A program made the position numbers and the translations under genes. The notes under the pieces are model-generated. The model was given only the letters and a program-made list of their open reading frames with translations. It had not been told where the DNA came from and searched no databases. From contig NZ_JBICTU010000032.1 in the NCBI RefSeq assembly GCF_043197795.1, positions 1-64,000 on the forward strand: 64,000 nt of DNA, in the 5' to 3' direction. Below are positions 60,957 through 64,000 of this stretch, piece after piece (positions within the stretch are counted from its first letter, which is position 1; each line of letters starts with the position of its first letter). Source of the DNA: Sphaerisporangium sp040649355 (GTDB lineage: Bacteria; Actinomycetota; Actinomycetes; Streptosporangiales; Streptosporangiaceae).

Positions 60957-62536
60957 CAACCGGCCTGGGCCGTGCCGTCCGACACCAGCTCGGCGTCGCG
61001 GTCGAGGCCGCCGATCGCCGGCGACATTCGTTCGAGGACGGTGAAGGCGGCGAAGCCGAGCCCGCAGCCGACGAACCAGCTGTAGTCGGCGATCCAGGTG
61101 ACGTCGACCGTGGTGAGTTCGAGGTCGAGCAGCATCTTCGGCACCAGCACCGAGGCGATCGCGGGCACGCCGCTGAGCACGGTGGCCCAGACCGCGTTGG
61201 GGTTGTAACCGTTCCTGAACCAGTAACGGGCCGTCGGGTCGAGCGTGAACAGGTCGTCCACCCACACCCGCTGACGGCTCACGATGTAGTAGCCGGAGAT
61301 CAGGATGCCGAAGAGCGGACCGATCAGCGCGCCGAGGATTCCGAGCGTGTAGTGGATGGCGTCCGGGTTGCTGTACCAGTTCCACGGCGTGAGCAGCACC
61401 GACCCGACGGCGGCGATCATCCCGCCGGTGCGCCAGCTGATCTTCTGCGGGTTCACGTTGGAGAAGTCGAAAGCCGGGGAGATGAAGTTGGCGACGATGT
61501 TGATGCCCACGGTCGCGATGACGAAGGTGAGCCCGCCCAGCAGCACGGCGAACGGGGTGCCGATGCGCTCGACCGTGTGGATGGGGTCGGTGATGAGCTC
61601 GCCGAACACCGGGACGGTCGCCGAGGCGGTGATCACGGTGAGCAGCGAGAAGAACAGGAAGTTGACCGGCAACCCGAGAAGGTTGCCCTTCTTCACCGCC
61701 CCGAACGATTTCCCGTACCGGGAGAAGTCGCCGAAGTTGAGCATCGGGCCCGAGAAGTACGACACGACCAGGGCGATCGCGCTGAGCATGACCGGGATGG
61801 ACGCGCCGAAGCCGAGGTTCTCGCCCTCGGAGAGGTCCAGGCTGATGTTCCCCCAGCCCGCCTGGCCGACCAGGTAGACCGCGAGCACGACCATCACGAC
61901 GTACACGGCCGGCCCGGCCCAGTCGATGAACCGCCGGATCGCCTCCATGCCCTTCCAGAACACGGCCGCCTGGGCCAGCCAGAGAATGGCGTAGCAGATG
62001 TAGCCGAGGGTGGACAGGCCGAGGAAGCCGCCCTCGTTGAGCGCGGCCGTCGATGGACAGAACTTCAGGAAGATGATGATGAGCGACTGCGCGGCGAGGT
62101 AGGTCTGCACCCCGTACCAGGCGATCGCGATGAGGCCCCGGATGATGGCCGGGATGTTGGCACCGCGCACCCCGAAGATGGCCCGGTTGATGACCGGGAA
62201 GGGCACGCCGGTGACCTGGCTCGGCTTGGCGACCAGGTCGCAGAACACGTTCACGATGACGATGCCCGCCAGCAGGGCGAACAGGACCTGCCAGCTGTGC
62301 AGCCCGAGGGCGAACAGGCTGCCCGCGGTGACGTACCCGCCGACGCTGTGCACGTCGGACATCCAGAAGGCGAAGATGTTGTACGAGGACCAGGTCTGCT
62401 TGCGGAGCGGCGCCAGGTCCTCGTTGGCGAGCCGGGGGTCGTAGCCGGGCTTGATGAGACCGGCGCCCACGGGCATGCCGGCCGCTTCGAGGAGGTCGTG
62501 TGGTTTCGGCTGGGACGGTGCACTGTGTTCGGTCAT
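60956..62536 (-). CDS. NCS1 family permease (hydantoin/allantoin/nucleobase)
   Basis: 526 residues from the ATG at 62536 with GGAAGC upstream; an earlier ATG at 62590 lies beyond this site and adds unsupported sequence. Twelve membrane segments. Characteristic parts: LRKQTWSSYNIFAFWMSDVH (helix 1 with Trp and Asn), GVPFPVINRAIFGVRGANIP, AWYGVQTYLAAQSL, FGDFSRYGKS (helix 8) and ISPAFDFSNVNPQKISWRTG. This matches the hydantoin/allantoin/purine branch (Mhp1, PucI). It imports a cyclic ureide or base with sodium or protons. Translationally coupled to the hydantoin-racemase-like gene. The divergent HTH-cupin regulator gene and palindrome at 62661 probably control it. Confidence 0.92.
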   Translation of the reverse strand: MTEHSAPSQPKPHDLLEAAGMPVGAGLIKPGYDPRLANEDLAPLRKQTWSSYNIFAFWMSDVHSVGGYVTAGSLFALGLHSWQVLFALLAGIVIVNVFCDLVAKPSQVTGVPFPVINRAIFGVRGANIPAIIRGLIAIAWYGVQTYLAAQSLIIIFLKFCPSTAALNEGGFLGLSTLGYICYAILWLAQAAVFWKGMEAIRRFIDWAGPAVYVVMVVLAVYLVGQAGWGNISLDLSEGENLGFGASIPVMLSAIALVVSYFSGPMLNFGDFSRYGKSFGAVKKGNLLGLPVNFLFFSLLTVITASATVPVFGELITDPIHTVERIGTPFAVLLGGLTFVIATVGINIVANFISPAFDFSNVNPQKISWRTGGMIAAVGSVLLTPWNWYSNPDAIHYTLGILGALIGPLFGILISGYYIVSRQRVWVDDLFTLDPTARYWFRNGYNPNAVWATVLSGVPAIASVLVPKMLLDLELTTVDVTWIADYSWFVGCGLGFAAFTVLERMSPAIGGLDRDAELVSDGTAQAG

Positions 62537-62660
62537 TTCAGCTTCCGTGGGGGGTATTGTGCGGGAACTGGATGTCCTGGGTGCGGGCATGACGAGGCAG
62601 AGGCGGGACGTGCTCGGTGGGCCGGCGAACGCGATGCCGCTAGGCTGCGCGGCCTCGGGT

Positions 62661-62678
62661 GTTAAGTGGTCACTTAAC
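62661..62678. promoter_or_regulatory. perfect 18-bp palindromic operator
   Basis: GTTAAGTG-GT-CACTTAAC, perfect 8-2-8 inverted repeat, in the divergent gap between the NCS1 permease (leftward) and the HTH-cupin regulator (rightward). It lies just after a leftward TTGACG (62685-62690) and so would cover the permease promoter. Likely target of the adjacent regulator. Confidence 0.65.
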
Positions 62679-62758
62679 AGATGGCGTCAATGTATGCCTT
62701 GACATCCGGGCCCTAATTTCGCGGGCGTAAAGGCCTTGTGACAATTGGTGTGGAGGCC

Positions 62759-63376
62759 ATGACAGCCATGACCCCGGAACCGGGCGCGGAGATCGAGGCG
62801 GTCACCAACGAGCGGCTCGGGCGGCGGCTACGCGAGCTGCGGCTCCAGTCGGGGATGTCGCTGCGTGCGCTCGCGCGCGAGCTCGGCATCTCGGCCAGCG
62901 CGGTCTCGCAGATCGAGCTCGGCACGATGCGGCCGTCGGTCAGCAGGCTCATCGCCTTCGTCTCCGCGATCGGCGTGCCGCTGGCCGCCGTCTTCGACAC
63001 CGGGGCCGCCGACGCCGCGCCCTCCTCCCCCGTCGACCGGTTCGCGATCAGGCGCGCTCGGGAGGTCGCACCCATAGAGCTCAGCGGCGGCGTCACCTTC
63101 CGCAGACTCTCACCCGTGCCCTCGCCCGACGTCGAGTTCTTCGAGTCGACCTATCCGCCGAGCTCGATCTCCAACGCCCACGGCCACTTCCTGCGGCACG
63201 AAGGCTACGAGGTGGGCACCGTGACCCAGGGCGAGCTCACCATCGACTTCGAGTCGGAGGTCGTCACGCTCGCCGAGGGCGACTCCATCACCTTCTCCTG
63301 CGACCGCCCCCACATCATCGGCAACCGGTCGGAGACCGTCACCGCCGTGGCGACCTGGCTCATCGTCCACCACTGA
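62759..63376 (+). CDS. XRE-type HTH regulator with C-terminal cupin domain
   Basis: About 205 residues. HTH_3 domain near residues 18-75: LGRRLRELRLQSGMSLRALA, ELGISASAVSQIELGTMRPS. Cupin_2 domain ~130-205 with HGHFLRHEGYEVGTVTQGEL (metal-type His/Glu pattern) and FSCDRPHIIGN. These regulators bind a small ligand in the cupin and often control catabolic or transport genes next to them. The start is uncertain: ATG 62759, ATG 62768 and GTG 62738 are all in frame, with GGAGG at 62752-62756 fitting 62768 best by spacing. Divergent from the NCS1 permease gene with a perfect palindrome between. Confidence 0.88.
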   Translation: MTAMTPEPGAEIEAVTNERLGRRLRELRLQSGMSLRALARELGISASAVSQIELGTMRPSVSRLIAFVSAIGVPLAAVFDTGAADAAPSSPVDRFAIRRAREVAPIELSGGVTFRRLSPVPSPDVEFFESTYPPSSISNAHGHFLRHEGYEVGTVTQGELTIDFESEVVTLAEGDSITFSCDRPHIIGNRSETVTAVATWLIVHH

Positions 63377-63389
63377 CGCGCCGAAGGCT

Positions 63390-63423
63390 ATGAGAAGAAA
63401 CCTTTGCATTGATATCTTCTCAT
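63390..63423. promoter_or_regulatory. 9-bp inverted repeat flanking the start region of the ArsR-like gene
   Basis: ATGAGAAGA (63390-63398) and TCTTCTCAT (63415-63423), perfectly complementary, 16 bp apart, ending one base before the GTG start at 63425. The position covers the promoter or ribosome site, suggesting autoregulation by the ArsR-like protein. A hairpin terminator for the preceding HTH-cupin gene is an alternative. Confidence 0.55.
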
Positions 63424-63424
63424 C

Positions 63425-64000
63425 GTGAACGAGATACGACGGCGGGAACTGTCGGATGCGGAGGCGTTGAAGGCGCTCGCGCATCCGCTGCGGCAGCGGC
63501 TGCTCACGCGGCTCCAGAATCGCGGGGCGGCGACCTCGGCCATCCTGGCGGCCGAGTTCGGCGAGGACCGCGGCGCCACCAGCTACCACCTGCGGCAGCT
63601 CGCGCGATACGGCTTCATCGAGCAGGACACGGCACGCTCGTCCGGCCTGCGCAAGTACTGGCGCTCGGTTCCGGAGGACCTGCGCCTGCCCGGCCGGGGG
63701 GTGGACGCCGAGGCGGAGGTCGCCGCGCGTGAGGTCGGCCGCCAATGGCGGCAACGCGCCGAGGCCGAGCTGGCGGCCTTCCGCGCCGACCAGGACGCCT
63801 ATGGCGCGTTCGGCGAGGCCGCCCTGACCTCTCTGGGCGGCACCACGCTGACCGCCGGGGAACTGGCCGAATTCACCGAGGAGTACGTCGCCCTGCTCAA
63901 TCGCTGGCGGCGCGATCCGGACGAGGCTCCCCCGGGAGCACGGCACATCACCGTCATCTTCCATGCCTTCCCCACCCCCGACCCGGAGGGAACTGCATGA
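63425..64000 (+). CDS. ArsR-like winged-helix transcriptional regulator
   Basis: 191 residues, GTG start directly after an inverted-repeat arm with no clear ribosome site. Winged helix ~10-80: EALKALAHPLRQRLLTRLQN, SAILAAEFGEDRGATSYHLR, QLARYGFIEQD. The remainder is helical with TLTAGELAEFTEEYVALLN, typical of HTH_20 regulators found beside MFS exporter genes in actinomycetes. Its TGA stop at the last base of the window overlaps an ATG at 63997, so a coupled gene, often an MFS transporter, probably continues beyond the edge. Confidence 0.88.
   Translation: MNEIRRRELSDAEALKALAHPLRQRLLTRLQNRGAATSAILAAEFGEDRGATSYHLRQLARYGFIEQDTARSSGLRKYWRSVPEDLRLPGRGVDAEAEVAAREVGRQWRQRAEAELAAFRADQDAYGAFGEAALTSLGGTTLTAGELAEFTEEYVALLNRWRRDPDEAPPGARHITVIFHAFPTPDPEGTA

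Overview
The window comes from a high-GC filamentous actinomycete, most likely in or near the Streptosporangiaceae. The grounds are very GC-rich codon usage, frequent GTG and some TTG starts, four-base stop/start overlaps, an AfsR/SARP-type regulator, a modular type I polyketide synthase (PKS), secreted chitin-active proteins and rare TTA codons. I saw no tRNA, rRNA, CRISPR array, insertion sequence or phage genes.

Left part (1-8451): a lone acyltransferase-3 membrane protein, an MFS exporter, a small DUF4177-like protein, a two-gene unit with a membrane-anchored P-loop GTPase and a single-pass partner, and a divergent SARP/NB-ARC regulator. Centre-left (9018-20092): a tightly coupled ten-gene operon encoding a class III aminotransferase, a sugar-nucleotide-type epimerase, a UbiA-family transferase resembling decaprenyl-phosphate phosphoribosyltransferase, three paralogous GT2 glycosyltransferases, a flippase-like membrane protein, a SAM-dependent methyltransferase-like protein and two membrane-anchored EEP-family phosphoesterases. 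One of the two phosphoesterases has lost its catalytic residues. The set looks like a dedicated pathway for an undescribed polyprenyl-linked glycan or glycolipid and is my best candidate for a new system.

20335-28127: a sugar uptake locus with an IclR regulator, an aldehyde dehydrogenase, a ribose-type ABC transporter (ATPase, permease, lipoprotein) and a secreted jelly-roll plus F5/8C protein. 28156-33489: a STAS protein, a sirtuin, an orphan sensor kinase, a DUF305 lipoprotein, an AA10 LPMO with a well-formed promoter whose spacer is a palindrome, and an SRPBCC protein. 33668-40846 (minus strand): six genes for a group 4 hydrogenase-like, complex I-like membrane complex. It has the same gene order as M. 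tuberculosis Rv0082-Rv0087 but lacks the NiFe-binding cysteines, so it is an energy-converting hydrogenase-related (Ehr) complex.

41762-51412: a self-contained PKS in one polypeptide, KSQ-AT-ACP-KS-AT-DH-KR-ACP-TE. It is predicted to start from propionate (methylmalonyl-specific loading AT), extend once with malonate and reduce/dehydrate, giving a 2-pentenoate-type acid if it acts once. A compensated frameshift rewrites about 40 codons just after the KR. 51497-58718 (minus strand): an oligopeptide-type ABC transporter operon followed by an SDR, a SnoaL-like protein and a MOSC protein. Two of its genes (fused ATPase and DppB-like permease) carry frameshifts. 59256-64000: a LysR regulator, a hydantoin-racemase-like enzyme and an NCS1 permease for cyclic ureides or nucleobases, an HTH-cupin regulator next to a perfect palindrome, and an ArsR-like regulator with its own palindrome that probably overlaps a gene beyond the window edge.

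Several indels fall in G/C runs, so possible sequence error should be separated from real gene decay before biological conclusions are drawn.
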